A stretch of 6,635 nt of DNA from an uncultured Clostridia bacterium (GCA_945918815.1 CAMEIU010000117.1:1-6635); one strand, 5' to 3'. Shown: positions 1 through 5,372, counted from the stretch's first letter. Notes: a model not told the origin generated them from the sequence alone. Program-made: numbers and translations.

Positions 1-2
1 AT

Positions 3-115
3 CGAGTGTTCAGGCCTTTGGTGTACATCTGCTCTCCGTATTCAGGAGATGTGGAATCTAATGTTGCCCGTGCTCGTGACTATTGCCGTTTCGCAGTGAC
101 GGAGAAAAATGCGAT
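3..115 (+). pseudogene. DUF4406-type protein, N-terminal fragment
   Basis: Read from base 3, the frame gives a segment whose key part is PLVYICSPYSGDVESNVARA, followed by RDYCRFAV and TEKN. This is the characteristic N-terminal strand-loop-helix of DUF4406 (nucleoside 2-deoxyribosyltransferase-like fold), small proteins common in phages and conjugative elements of Firmicutes. In relatives the next residues are a proline-rich IPxAPHLL stretch. Here the similarity ends after Asn-Ala (bases 108-113), where the DNA becomes integrase sequence in another frame, and the DUF4406 frame stops at TGA 159-161. The true start lies at or before the left window edge. No function can be assigned to the remnant. 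Either a deletion inside a mobile element or an assembly chimera would produce it. Family recognition is by eye from the motif, without a search. Confidence 0.7.
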
Positions 116-355
116 GTCTGCCGCCACACCTACTGCAGCAATATGGCCCGCGCCGGCATGAATCCAAAGACACTGCAGTACTTGATGGGCCATTCGGACA
201 TCGGAGTTACCATGAACACATACACCCATCTGGGACTGGAAGATGCTCAGAACGAGATGATCCGCCTGGAAGAACTGAACCGGGCCAAGGAAGAAGTTGC
301 GAAGGCCGCCGGTGAACAGAGGCCGGTAACCCAGAGAAGCTTCAGAGCCGTTTGA
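116..355 (+). pseudogene. Tyrosine integrase, C-terminal remnant (Tn916 type)
   Basis: The frame encodes VCRHTYCSNMARAGMNPKTL, then the GHSDIGVTMNTYTH block and a charged tail ending at TGA 353-355. This is the C-terminal end of the catalytic domain of tyrosine recombinases of Tn916-like integrative elements. The box II arginine (CGC 122-124), the box III histidine in GHSD and the nucleophilic tyrosine (TAC 221-223) are present. The conserved histidine of the HxxR motif is replaced by Asp at codon 113-115, exactly where integrase similarity begins. A TTG at 83 could open the frame formally, but it has no Shine-Dalgarno, and an in-frame TGA at 77-79 blocks extension. About 300 upstream residues expected for the family, including arm-binding and core-binding domains, are absent, so the protein cannot be a working recombinase. 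Upstream it abuts the DUF4406 fragment; downstream lies a terminator. Confidence 0.85.
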
Positions 356-378
356 TATGGAGGAAATAGAACGAGCGC

Positions 379-409
379 CCTGCTGATCGTGATGGTCAGC
401 AGGTTTTTT
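379..409 (+). terminator. Rho-independent terminator after integrase remnant
   Basis: An 8-bp stem, CCTGCTGA (379-386) with TCAGCAGG (396-403), closes a 9-nt loop and is followed directly by six T (404-409). It starts 24 nt after the integrase stop codon and would end transcripts leaving the mobile-element remnant. Confidence 0.85.
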
Positions 410-634
410 CTGTGGCGAGATATTGACGGATGTGGTAGAATAACAGGTAGTACCTGCCCAAAACCGCAGTAGTCTGTTTTCGCAATTTCGACTACGTTTG
501 CTTGCACTGATTTGCCTCATTTTGCCCTCCAAGCCGGATTTGGTCAGAATTCTGTACATCACAAAATTCATGGCATAAGACGCAAAACAGCGCAAAATAC
601 GGCGCTTTGAGGCATTGCAGAAAGGAAAATTCGT
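410..634. other. Non-coding junction between element scar and core genes
   Basis: This stretch is lower in GC than its flanks and has no supported gene. It holds a candidate extended -10 box and palindrome at 433-456. The pentamer TTTGC recurs at 497-501, 511-515 and 521-525. The Shine-Dalgarno of the phosphatase gene lies at its right end. In Tn916-like elements the integrase gene normally lies next to one end of the element, so the attachment-site junction is expected here. No duplicated att core can be shown, because the other end is outside the window. Confidence 0.4.
433..456 (+). promoter_or_regulatory. Candidate extended -10 promoter with palindrome
   Basis: TGGTAGAAT (433-441) matches an extended -10 box (TGnTATAAT with one change). 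No convincing -35 lies 16-18 nt upstream. Two bases later is the perfect 13-nt palindrome CAGGTAGTACCTG (444-456), which would cover the transcription start. If used, it would give the phosphatase gene a leader of about 187 nt. Promoter identity is inferred from the box alone. Confidence 0.35.
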
Positions 635-1096
635 ATGATTAAGATACTTTTTATCTGCCACGGCAATATTTGCAGAAGCCCCATGGCGGAATTTGTGATG
701 AAGGATCTGGTGAAAAAGGCCGGGCTGGAGCATCGGTTTGTCATTGAATCCGCAGCCACCAGTACGGAGGAGATTGGAAACCCGGTCTATCCGCCGGCGC
801 GGCGGAAACTGGCGGAGCACGGAATCCGCTGCGCCGGAAAAACGGCGCGCCAACTGCGGCGCGCCGATTATGAAGCATATGATCTGCTGATCGGCATGGA
901 CCGGGCCAACCTCCGAAACATGGAATGCATCTGCGGCGGCGACCCGGATGGGAAAATGCGTCTTCTGATGGACTACACCGACCGCCCCGGCCAGGTGGCG
1001 GACCCGTGGTACACCGGTGATTTCGACGCGACCTGGCGGGATGTGGAGAACGGCTGCCGCGGCCTGCTCCGCCAGCTGACGGAATCCATCTGCTAG
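635..1096 (+). CDS. Low-molecular-weight protein-tyrosine phosphatase
   Basis: The 153-residue product has the size and layout of cytosolic low-molecular-weight protein-tyrosine phosphatases. The P-loop CHGNICRS sits at residues 8-15, with nucleophile Cys8 and phosphate-binding Arg14 (C-x5-R). The general-acid motif appears as D123-P124-W125-Y126 near the C-terminus. The enzyme forms a phosphocysteine intermediate and removes phosphate from phosphotyrosine; bacterial relatives act on tyrosine kinases, stress factors or arginine-phosphorylated proteins. No kinase gene lies nearby, so the substrate cannot be named. The ATG at 635 follows the Shine-Dalgarno AGAAAGGA (619-626) at 8 nt and begins the canonical first strand (MIKILFICHGN). 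It is the first intact gene to the right of the mobile-element scar and ends at TAG 1094-1096, convergent with the CarD-like gene. Confidence 0.93.
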   Translation: MIKILFICHGNICRSPMAEFVMKDLVKKAGLEHRFVIESAATSTEEIGNPVYPPARRKLAEHGIRCAGKTARQLRRADYEAYDLLIGMDRANLRNMECICGGDPDGKMRLLMDYTDRPGQVADPWYTGDFDATWRDVENGCRGLLRQLTESIC

Positions 1097-1117
1097 ACCA
1101 GTATGCCCCGCACGGAA

Positions 1118-1157
1118 ACGCCCCGCAGACAGGCTCTCCGGCCTGCTTGCGGGGCGT
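1118..1157. terminator. Hairpin between convergent genes
   Basis: A perfect 10-bp stem, ACGCCCCGCA (1118-1127) with TGCGGGGCGT (1148-1157), contains an inner 5-bp stem, CAGGC (1130-1134) with GCCTG (1141-1145). It lies between the phosphatase stop and the CarD-like stop, 22 and 18 nt from them. T-runs are short on both sides, so it is a strong but not classical terminator and probably works in both directions. Confidence 0.65.
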
Positions 1158-1175
1158 GATTCATCCATATGATTT

Positions 1176-1691
1176 TCAGGAGGCCTGCTCCATCTTTTCG
1201 GCAATATAGGATGACACCTGATTCTTGGGAATCTGTAGGGCATAGGAAAATTCCTCGCTGACCATCCGCTCGGCGCTGCTGAGCAGCTTCTCATCCGTGG
1301 CGCAGAATTTGCGTCCGGCCTTGCCTCTGGCCATTTTCTCCAGGTACAGGCAGGAGATCAGCTTCAAAAGATCGCCGGTGATGCCCTGAGACAGGATCTG
1401 CCCGAAGCGCTCGGCCCGCTGGCGGGTATCGTCGATCCAATCCAGCTGCTGGCCGCGGACAGAATCGATCAGATTGTCGATCTGCTCCTTGGTAAAAATG
1501 CTGCGCATCTTGCCTGTCAGCTGGGAATTCGTCGTGGGAACAAAGGTTGTACAGGTGGGCGTGGCGATGGGCCGGAGCACGTAGAACTCCTGTTTTCTGG
1601 TTCCGGCTCTGGAAAGAGACTCATAACGGATGTCTTCCACGGTGCAAATCCCCGTGGCTCCATAAGATACAACCTGGCCGATTTGAAACAT
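1176..1691 (-). CDS. CarD/CdnL-like transcription regulator
   Basis: The 171-residue protein begins MFQIGQVVSYGATGICTVED, the start of the CarD_CdnL_TRCF RNA-polymerase-interacting domain, a Tudor-like fold spanning about residues 1-60. The rest (about 66-171) is a helical domain with the W85-x4-R-x-R-x-E pattern and the EEFSYAL motif (146-152) seen in CarD-like proteins. Family members bind the RNA polymerase beta subunit and the upstream edge of the -10 region, where a tryptophan props open the bubble and adjusts initiation; Trp85 is the likely counterpart. Which genes it affects here is unknown. The start at 1691 follows a strong Shine-Dalgarno, AGGAGGG. It lies downstream of rsmA on the same strand across a 110-bp gap with its own promoter. 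No strong terminator is seen after rsmA, so read-through is possible. Confidence 0.9.
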   Translation of the reverse strand: MFQIGQVVSYGATGICTVEDIRYESLSRAGTRKQEFYVLRPIATPTCTTFVPTTNSQLTGKMRSIFTKEQIDNLIDSVRGQQLDWIDDTRQRAERFGQILSQGITGDLLKLISCLYLEKMARGKAGRKFCATDEKLLSSAERMVSEEFSYALQIPKNQVSSYIAEKMEQAS

Positions 1692-1717
1692 AATACCCTC
1701 CTGTCCGCTCTTGGTGG

Positions 1718-1740
1718 ATAACTTATAAGTTATTATACCA
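1718..1740 (-). promoter_or_regulatory. Promoter and candidate operator of the CarD-like gene
   Basis: On the - strand TGGTATAAT (1740-1732) is a perfect extended -10 box. The -35 candidate TGGAAG (1760-1755) is weak, as is usual with extended -10 promoters. The 16-bp perfect palindrome ATAACTTATAAGTTAT (1718-1733) overlaps the last two bases of the -10 and covers the expected start site, the position of a repressor operator. The Shine-Dalgarno AGGAGGG follows just before the ATG at 1691. Confidence 0.75.
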
Positions 1741-1801
1741 CAATTAAATCAGAACTTCCAGGGATATTTTCAACAAATCGTCTATTTTCCGATTGTAAAA
1801 A

Positions 1802-2677
1802 TCAGATATTCTGTCCATGCGATGCAAGGAGCTCCGCCAGGGTGTCCGCCAATTTTGCAAATTCTGGAATTGACAGGGTCTCGCCCCGCACATTGGGAGC
1901 AAAACCGCAGGCCTCCACCGCCTGCTGAAGCTGCGCCTTGGGCAGCGGGAAGGCCGAGGACAGGCCGTTGACCAGGGTCTTGCGCCGCTGGGAGAAGCTG
2001 GCCCGGACCACCCGGAAGAATAACGCCTCGTCCCGGACCGGGCACACAGGCTCCCGCCGCACCCGCAGATGCAGCACGGCGGAGGTGACCTTCGGCTGCG
2101 GGATGAAGCAGCTGGGCGGCACATCAAAGAGAATGGAAGGCTCCGCATGGTACTGGCAGAACACCGTAAACGCCCCGTAGGCCGCCGATCCGGCCGCCGC
2201 GCAGATGCGCTGGGCCACTTCCTTCTGGACCATGACCGTGACCGATTCAAAGCACCCGGCTTCCAGCAGGGCCGCCAGAATGTCCGAGGTGATGTAGTAG
2301 GGCAGATTGGCGCAGGCCTTGGGCCGGAGGCCGTGGAACTTCTCGGAAACCAGGGCGGGAACATCCTGCTTCAGAATATCCGCGAAGACCAGCTCCAGGT
2401 TGTCATGGCCCGCCATGGTCTCCGCCAGGACAGGGCGCAGGCTCTGGTCCACCTCCACGGCGACCACCTGCCCGGCCCGGCGGCACAGCTGCTCCGTCAG
2501 AGGGCCGATGCCCGGTCCGATCTCCAGCACGCCACAGTCCCGGTCCGCACCGGCTTCTTCGGCAATTCTGGCAGGCACCCAGCTTTGAATCAGGAAATTC
2601 TGGCCCTTGGCCTTGGAAAAATGGAACCCGTGGCGGGCCAGCAGGTCTGTGATGTCATGGATGTTGCAAAGGTCCAT
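1802..2677 (-). CDS. rsmA: 16S rRNA adenine(1518/1519)-N6-dimethyltransferase RsmA
   Basis: RsmA (KsgA) uses S-adenosylmethionine to dimethylate two adjacent adenines in the 3'-terminal helix of 16S rRNA during late 30S assembly; its loss gives kasugamycin resistance. The 291-residue length is normal. Visible motifs are GQNFL (25-29), the SAM-binding LEIGPGIGPLT (51-61), acidic E75-V-D77 for the ribose, F98-A-D100 for the adenine, catalytic N124-LPYY (124-128), and QKEVAQR (151-157). The ATG at 2677 is preceded by AAGGAG, which overlaps the stop codon of the upstream S-component gene (TAAGGAG). Only 12 nt separate the two genes, so they are almost certainly co-transcribed. The operon begins with a cobalamin riboswitch, an unexpected control for a housekeeping rRNA methylase. 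No separate promoter was seen directly upstream. Confidence 0.96.
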   Translation of the reverse strand: MDLCNIHDITDLLARHGFHFSKAKGQNFLIQSWVPARIAEEAGADRDCGVLEIGPGIGPLTEQLCRRAGQVVAVEVDQSLRPVLAETMAGHDNLELVFADILKQDVPALVSEKFHGLRPKACANLPYYITSDILAALLEAGCFESVTVMVQKEVAQRICAAAGSAAYGAFTVFCQYHAEPSILFDVPPSCFIPQPKVTSAVLHLRVRREPVCPVRDEALFFRVVRASFSQRRKTLVNGLSSAFPLPKAQLQQAVEACGFAPNVRGETLSIPEFAKLADTLAELLASHGQNI

Positions 2678-2689
2678 GGGAGGGTCTCC

Positions 2690-3229
2690 TTATTCCGGTT
2701 TTGTGGGCCGCGGCCGCACCTGGGCCGTCCGTTCGATTTGCCGGAGCAGCTTGACCAGGGGGACGATCAGCATGCCCATAAAGAAATTGCTGACACCGTG
2801 GATGGCGTCCCAGGGCAGGCCCGCCACGATCCAGGCGATCATGCCCCGGAAATCCAGGCCGAACAGAAGGGCCTGGGCCGGGGCGTACAGGGTGCCGAAC
2901 AAAAAACCGTGTCCGGCGCAGACCACCATATAGACGATGGGCTGCACCTTCGGCGGCATATTTTTCGGTAGCAGCATGGTGACGCCCCAGAGGACCGCCC
3001 AGATGTAGAGGTACGGAATCCACCAGGTGGCGAACCCGGCGAAGATGCCGTTGAGCAGCACGTAGGTATAGATCGGAAACAGAGCCTTTTTCCGGTAGAC
3101 CAGGGTGAACACCATGGTGAACATGCCCAACAGATGGACATTGGGCAGAATCTCCGTGACGACCTTGGAGGCGTACATCAAAGCGCCCAGGGCGCCGAAC
3201 ACGGCAATTTCCCGGATATTCAGCTTCAC
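2690..3229 (-). CDS. ECF transporter S-component, probably for cobalamin
   Basis: A 179-residue hydrophobic protein with about six membrane segments (roughly 7-24, 31-45, 49-66, 69-87, 98-123, 130-163 with a break) and a short basic tail. The first helix carries small-residue spacing (A9-x3-A13, A16-x3-A20) like the AxxxA docking face of ECF S-components. These subunits bind a vitamin in the membrane and topple when driven by a shared module of two ATPases and EcfT; none of those is in the window. Cobalamin is inferred as substrate from the riboswitch and the DUF4430 partner. GTG at 3229 is chosen because GGAG lies 5 nt upstream; a GTG at 3235 would overlap the lipoprotein stop as GTGA but has no Shine-Dalgarno. 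Close packing with both neighbours indicates one operon. Confidence 0.85.
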   Translation of the reverse strand: MKLNIREIAVFGALGALMYASKVVTEILPNVHLLGMFTMVFTLVYRKKALFPIYTYVLLNGIFAGFATWWIPYLYIWAVLWGVTMLLPKNMPPKVQPIVYMVVCAGHGFLFGTLYAPAQALLFGLDFRGMIAWIVAGLPWDAIHGVSNFFMGMLIVPLVKLLRQIERTAQVRPRPTKPE

Positions 3230-3231
3230 GG

Positions 3232-3678
3232 TCACTCCACGCGAAGGGAGTAGGTCACACCCTCGGTGATCTCCGTGGCATCCACGCCGGTCATGGCGTA
3301 CTCGCCGTCAATATAGAAGGCCCAGTAGACGCCGTCGGTGTCAAAATCAGCGGTGATGCCGTTGACGGTCTTGACATACAGGCCGTACTGGCTGTCCTCA
3401 CCGGCGATGACCTGGTTGTCCAGCAGCGCTTCTCCGACGATATCCTTATCGGTATGGATTTCCAAGCGGGTCTCGTTTCCGTCTTTGTCCGCGATGACCA
3501 GGGTAAACTGCTTCGCGCCCTCGCCCACCACGTCTCCGTCAGCATACACGGTCGTGCCGTCCACGGTCTCCGCCGTCTTCTTGTCGCTGCAACCAGTTGC
3601 AAACAGCGCCATTGCCGCAATCAGCGCCATGCAAAGGAGGAACGACAACACTTTTTTCAGGTTTGTCTTTCGCATCAT
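3232..3678 (-). CDS. DUF4430 lipoprotein, likely cobalamin-binding
   Basis: A 148-residue exported lipoprotein. A basic N-terminus (RKTNLKK) and a hydrophobic stretch (10-26) lead to an ATGC lipobox with Cys30 as the lipidation site. A short linker is followed by a DUF4430 domain (about 55-148) with the typical VGEALLDN, SQYGLYVKTVNG and YWAFYIDGEYA blocks. DUF4430 resembles the C-terminal beta domain of transcobalamin and intrinsic factor, so cobalamin capture outside the membrane is a reasonable inference, strengthened by the B12 riboswitch directly upstream. Two starts compete: ATG 3693, 7 nt after GAGGG, and ATG 3678, 6 nt after AAGGAG. The second is preferred because it has the better Shine-Dalgarno and a compact signal peptide. 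The stop TGA (3234-3232) is two bases before the S-component start. Confidence 0.88.
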   Translation of the reverse strand: MMRKTNLKKVLSFLLCMALIAAMALFATGCSDKKTAETVDGTTVYADGDVVGEGAKQFTLVIADKDGNETRLEIHTDKDIVGEALLDNQVIAGEDSQYGLYVKTVNGITADFDTDGVYWAFYIDGEYAMTGVDATEITEGVTYSLRVE

Positions 3679-3684
3679 TGCATT

Positions 3685-3733
3685 CTCCTTCATGTTTTTT
3701 CCCTCTGACCGGCGCGCGCAGTCCTTTTGAGGG
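3685..3733 (-). promoter_or_regulatory. Probable expression platform and ribosome binding sites
   Basis: Between the riboswitch core and the lipoprotein gene, CCCTC (3733-3729) can pair with GAGGG (3705-3701), with an inner stem GACTG (3723-3719) to CGGTC (3711-3707). The GAGGG is a potential Shine-Dalgarno for ATG 3693, and AAGGAG (3690-3685) serves ATG 3678. No T-run follows on the transcribed sense strand, so control is more likely at translation than by termination. Pairing is deduced by eye. Confidence 0.45.
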
Positions 3734-3738
3734 TGTTT

Positions 3739-3902
3739 CGCTGTCCATGTTTCGACTCAGTGCCAAAATCCCCCCGGCCTTCTCAGAACATTCCAATGGC
3801 TTGTCCCCGGACTGCGGCAGCCGGGTCAGAGGGGATTCTAAAATTGTTTGCACATCACGGCGACGGGCTCGTACAGGAATTGCACCTGTTTGCGGAGCAG
3901 CG
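3739..3902 (-). promoter_or_regulatory. Cobalamin (B12) riboswitch
   Basis: The leader carries the ordered marks of the cobalamin aptamer (Rfam Cobalamin family). They are GGTGCAATTCC flanked by ACA/TGT (3889-3873), then GAGCCCGTCGCCGTGAT in place of the usual CCCGC-ACTGTGA block. Next come GCCATTGG (3800-3793) paired with GAGAAGGC (3784-3777), matching the conserved GCCACTG...GGGAAGGC hairpin, and the closing GAGTCGAAACATGGACAGCG (3758-3739). CGCTG (3902-3898) and CAGCG (3743-3739) form the closing P1 stem, which starts at about the predicted transcription start. Bound adenosyl- or methylcobalamin would be expected to lower expression of the lipoprotein, S-component and rsmA operon downstream. 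Several positions differ from consensus, so it is a variant. Confidence 0.85.
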
Positions 3903-3907
3903 TCCAT

Positions 3908-3935
3908 ATTATACCACGTTTTACCGGTATTTCAA
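3908..3935 (-). promoter_or_regulatory. Promoter of the riboswitch-lipoprotein-ECF-rsmA operon
   Basis: On the - strand TTGAAA (3935-3930) and TATAAT (3913-3908) are separated by 16 nt, and TGG precedes the -10 as an extended element. The start would be near 3901, at the 5' side of the riboswitch P1 stem. Two copies of ACCGGT (3923-3928 and 3935-3940) lie within and beside the -35 region. Confidence 0.85.
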
Positions 3936-3940
3936 CCGGT

Positions 3941-4095
3941 TTTGCAATCCGAACGCCCGTTTTTCAGCATGCCTCCCGGTTCACGACCAAATTGACAGTA
4001 CGTTCATCCGGGACGCGGCTGTCCATCGGAATGCGGCGCATTCGATGGAGCGGCACACAGACGCAAAATACCGCATAAGGGATGGGACAAATGGA
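3941..4095. other. Intergenic stretch without recognised content
   Basis: Between the promoter of the B12 operon and the terminator of the DUF4317 gene there is no frame with a ribosome binding site or a recognisable product. A TTGACA (3992-3997) has no -10 partner. I see no repeat or RNA gene here. Confidence 0.5.
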
Positions 4096-4131
4096 AAATC
4101 CTCCGTATGATCGCAGGCATACGAAGGATTT
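4096..4131 (-). terminator. Rho-independent terminator of the DUF4317 gene
   Basis: A 14-bp stem, AAATCCTTCGTATG with CATACGGAGGATTT (one T-G pair, read on the - strand), closes an 8-nt loop and continues into a short T-run. It begins 12 nt after the DUF4317 stop and separates this gene from the B12 operon downstream on the same strand. Confidence 0.9.
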
Positions 4132-4142
4132 CCTGTTTATTG

Positions 4143-5273
4143 TTACTGGATACTGATGGGCACGCCGTTGACTTCCACGCCGTCCTCGGCGCGGATGAGG
4201 ATGTACTTGGCGCCGCCTAAGACCCGGGTCTCGATCAGGTCCCGGCGGTCCGGGCTGACCAGGATTTTGACGTCCGGGGTGCTGACCTCAAAGCGTTTCA
4301 CGTCCACCAGGTTCTGGGGGCTCAGGTCGGCATGGGCGCCGAAGGATTCGTCGAAATCCTTGTCGAAGGCCGCCACCCGTTCCTCCGAGAGGCCGCAGGT
4401 TTTCAGCACATGGTTGACCTCCGGCTTGGAGATCACCAGGGGCTCCTTGTCCTTGCTCTCCTTGTGCTCCTGGATCATATCGCTGAATTGGGCGTGGACC
4501 GCCTGGACCACAGCCATGCTGCAATCGTCCTCCAGGGATCCGCCCAGGACAGACTGGAAGGTCTCCTTCTGGGCGGCGGCGGGCATGGGCGGCTCGCTGT
4601 GGAACACGGCGTCGATGAACGCCTCATGGCCGTCGGAAATGTCCCGGCTGTAGTACAGGGCGCCATAGAGATTGGTGCTCCGGTCGTCAAAGGCCGGAAA
4701 CAGGAAGCCCAGCTCCGGGGCGCAGACAATCCAGTCGGTCTTGCTGTTGTGGAAGGCCTGCTCCTGGGTGTGATAGCTCAGCGCGGATTTGGACAGCTTC
4801 ACGGGGCAGACGCTGCACAGAATATAGGAGAACACATCCGCCGACGCGTCGTCCTGCCGCCCGCCGTCTCGGCCCCGGTAGGGCACGTCATAGGCGTCAT
4901 AGGCCAAAAGAATCAGGTAATTGGTCTCCATGGACACGCTTTCCCGCACATGGTCGAAAAAGTCCTCCACGGCCTCGTCATCCTCCAGATGGGAGTCCCG
5001 GAGCTTCATCAAGCGCTTGTGTTCCTCCCCGTTCACCACCTGCTGGGTCGGGAAGGAGATATCCATCAGGTTCTTTCCCAGGGAGCCGGACAGGGTCCGC
5101 TTCAAGATCCCCAGGATTTTCTCCTTCTCATCCTCCAGCATCAGGGCCACAGACTGATTCAGCTGGGACAGGATCTCTCCCTTGTCGCTGACATAGCAGC
5201 CCCGGATATGGGTGATATTGCTTTTATCCGGCCGGAAACGCCGGCGAATTTCAGATACTTCTCGTTCGTTCAT
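4143..5273 (-). CDS. DUF4317 family protein
   Basis: A 376-residue soluble protein of the DUF4317 family, found mainly in Clostridia and of unknown function. It begins MNEREVSEIRRRFRPDKSNI and contains the family's GCYVSDKGEI block (about 25-34), an acidic mid-section, an SYILCSVCPVKLSK segment and a C-terminal region with repeated ILVSP and YILIRAEDG strands. There is no signal peptide or membrane segment. The start is set by AGGAGG (5284-5279), which is 5 nt from ATG 5273 and only 2 nt from ATG 5276. The frame stays open to 5462, but that extension overlaps the gene's own promoter and adds residues unlike the family. It is a single-gene unit with its own promoter and terminator, divergent from galM. 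No role can be deduced from the sequence. Confidence 0.88.
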   Translation of the reverse strand: MNEREVSEIRRRFRPDKSNITHIRGCYVSDKGEILSQLNQSVALMLEDEKEKILGILKRTLSGSLGKNLMDISFPTQQVVNGEEHKRLMKLRDSHLEDDEAVEDFFDHVRESVSMETNYLILLAYDAYDVPYRGRDGGRQDDASADVFSYILCSVCPVKLSKSALSYHTQEQAFHNSKTDWIVCAPELGFLFPAFDDRSTNLYGALYYSRDISDGHEAFIDAVFHSEPPMPAAAQKETFQSVLGGSLEDDCSMAVVQAVHAQFSDMIQEHKESKDKEPLVISKPEVNHVLKTCGLSEERVAAFDKDFDESFGAHADLSPQNLVDVKRFEVSTPDVKILVSPDRRDLIETRVLGGAKYILIRAEDGVEVNGVPISIQ

Positions 5274-5285
5274 CATAACCTCCTG

Positions 5286-5335
5286 CCCGGAAGTTCCGGG
5301 AGGATTATTATAGCACAAGGCCGCCCAGAGTTCAA
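5286..5335 (-). promoter_or_regulatory. Promoter and 5'-leader hairpin of the DUF4317 gene
   Basis: On the - strand TTGAAC (5335-5330), a 17-nt spacer and TATAAT (5312-5307) with TGC before it form a strong promoter. The start should be near 5300. The first transcribed bases are then a perfect inverted repeat, CCCGGAA-C-TTCCGGG (5300-5286), ending two bases before the Shine-Dalgarno AGGAGG. The hairpin therefore sits at the extreme 5' end of a leader of fewer than 30 nt. Confidence 0.8.
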
Positions 5336-5343
5336 ATGTCTGC

Positions 5344-5372
5344 TTCCATCCCGGAGAAAACTGTGCTATAAT
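5344..5372 (+). promoter_or_regulatory. Promoter of galM (divergent)
   Basis: TGCTATAAT (5364-5372) is a perfect extended -10 box. TTCCAT (5344-5349), 17 nt upstream, is a weak -35. The start would be near 5379, giving a leader of about 50 nt. The two divergent start sites are about 80 bp apart. The ATG inside this -10 box (5371-5373) cannot be the galM start. Confidence 0.75.

Noticed and set aside
80..1294. 404-codon open frame on the - strand
   Set aside because: It runs across the integrase remnant, a terminator, the whole phosphatase gene and part of the CarD-like gene, and no segment resembles a known protein. It is a compositional shadow.
1774..1800. Possible terminator after rsmA (AATCG/CGATT, - strand)
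   Set aside because: The stem is only 5 bp and AT-rich, and no T-run follows, so it is too weak to call.
3992..3997. TTGACA as a + strand -35 box
   Set aside because: No -10-like sequence lies 15-19 nt downstream and no + strand gene follows.
4058..4083. Resemblance of the AAAATACCGCAT stretch to cloning-vector sequence
   Set aside because: The match is about a dozen bases and the flanks differ. Chance is the simplest explanation.
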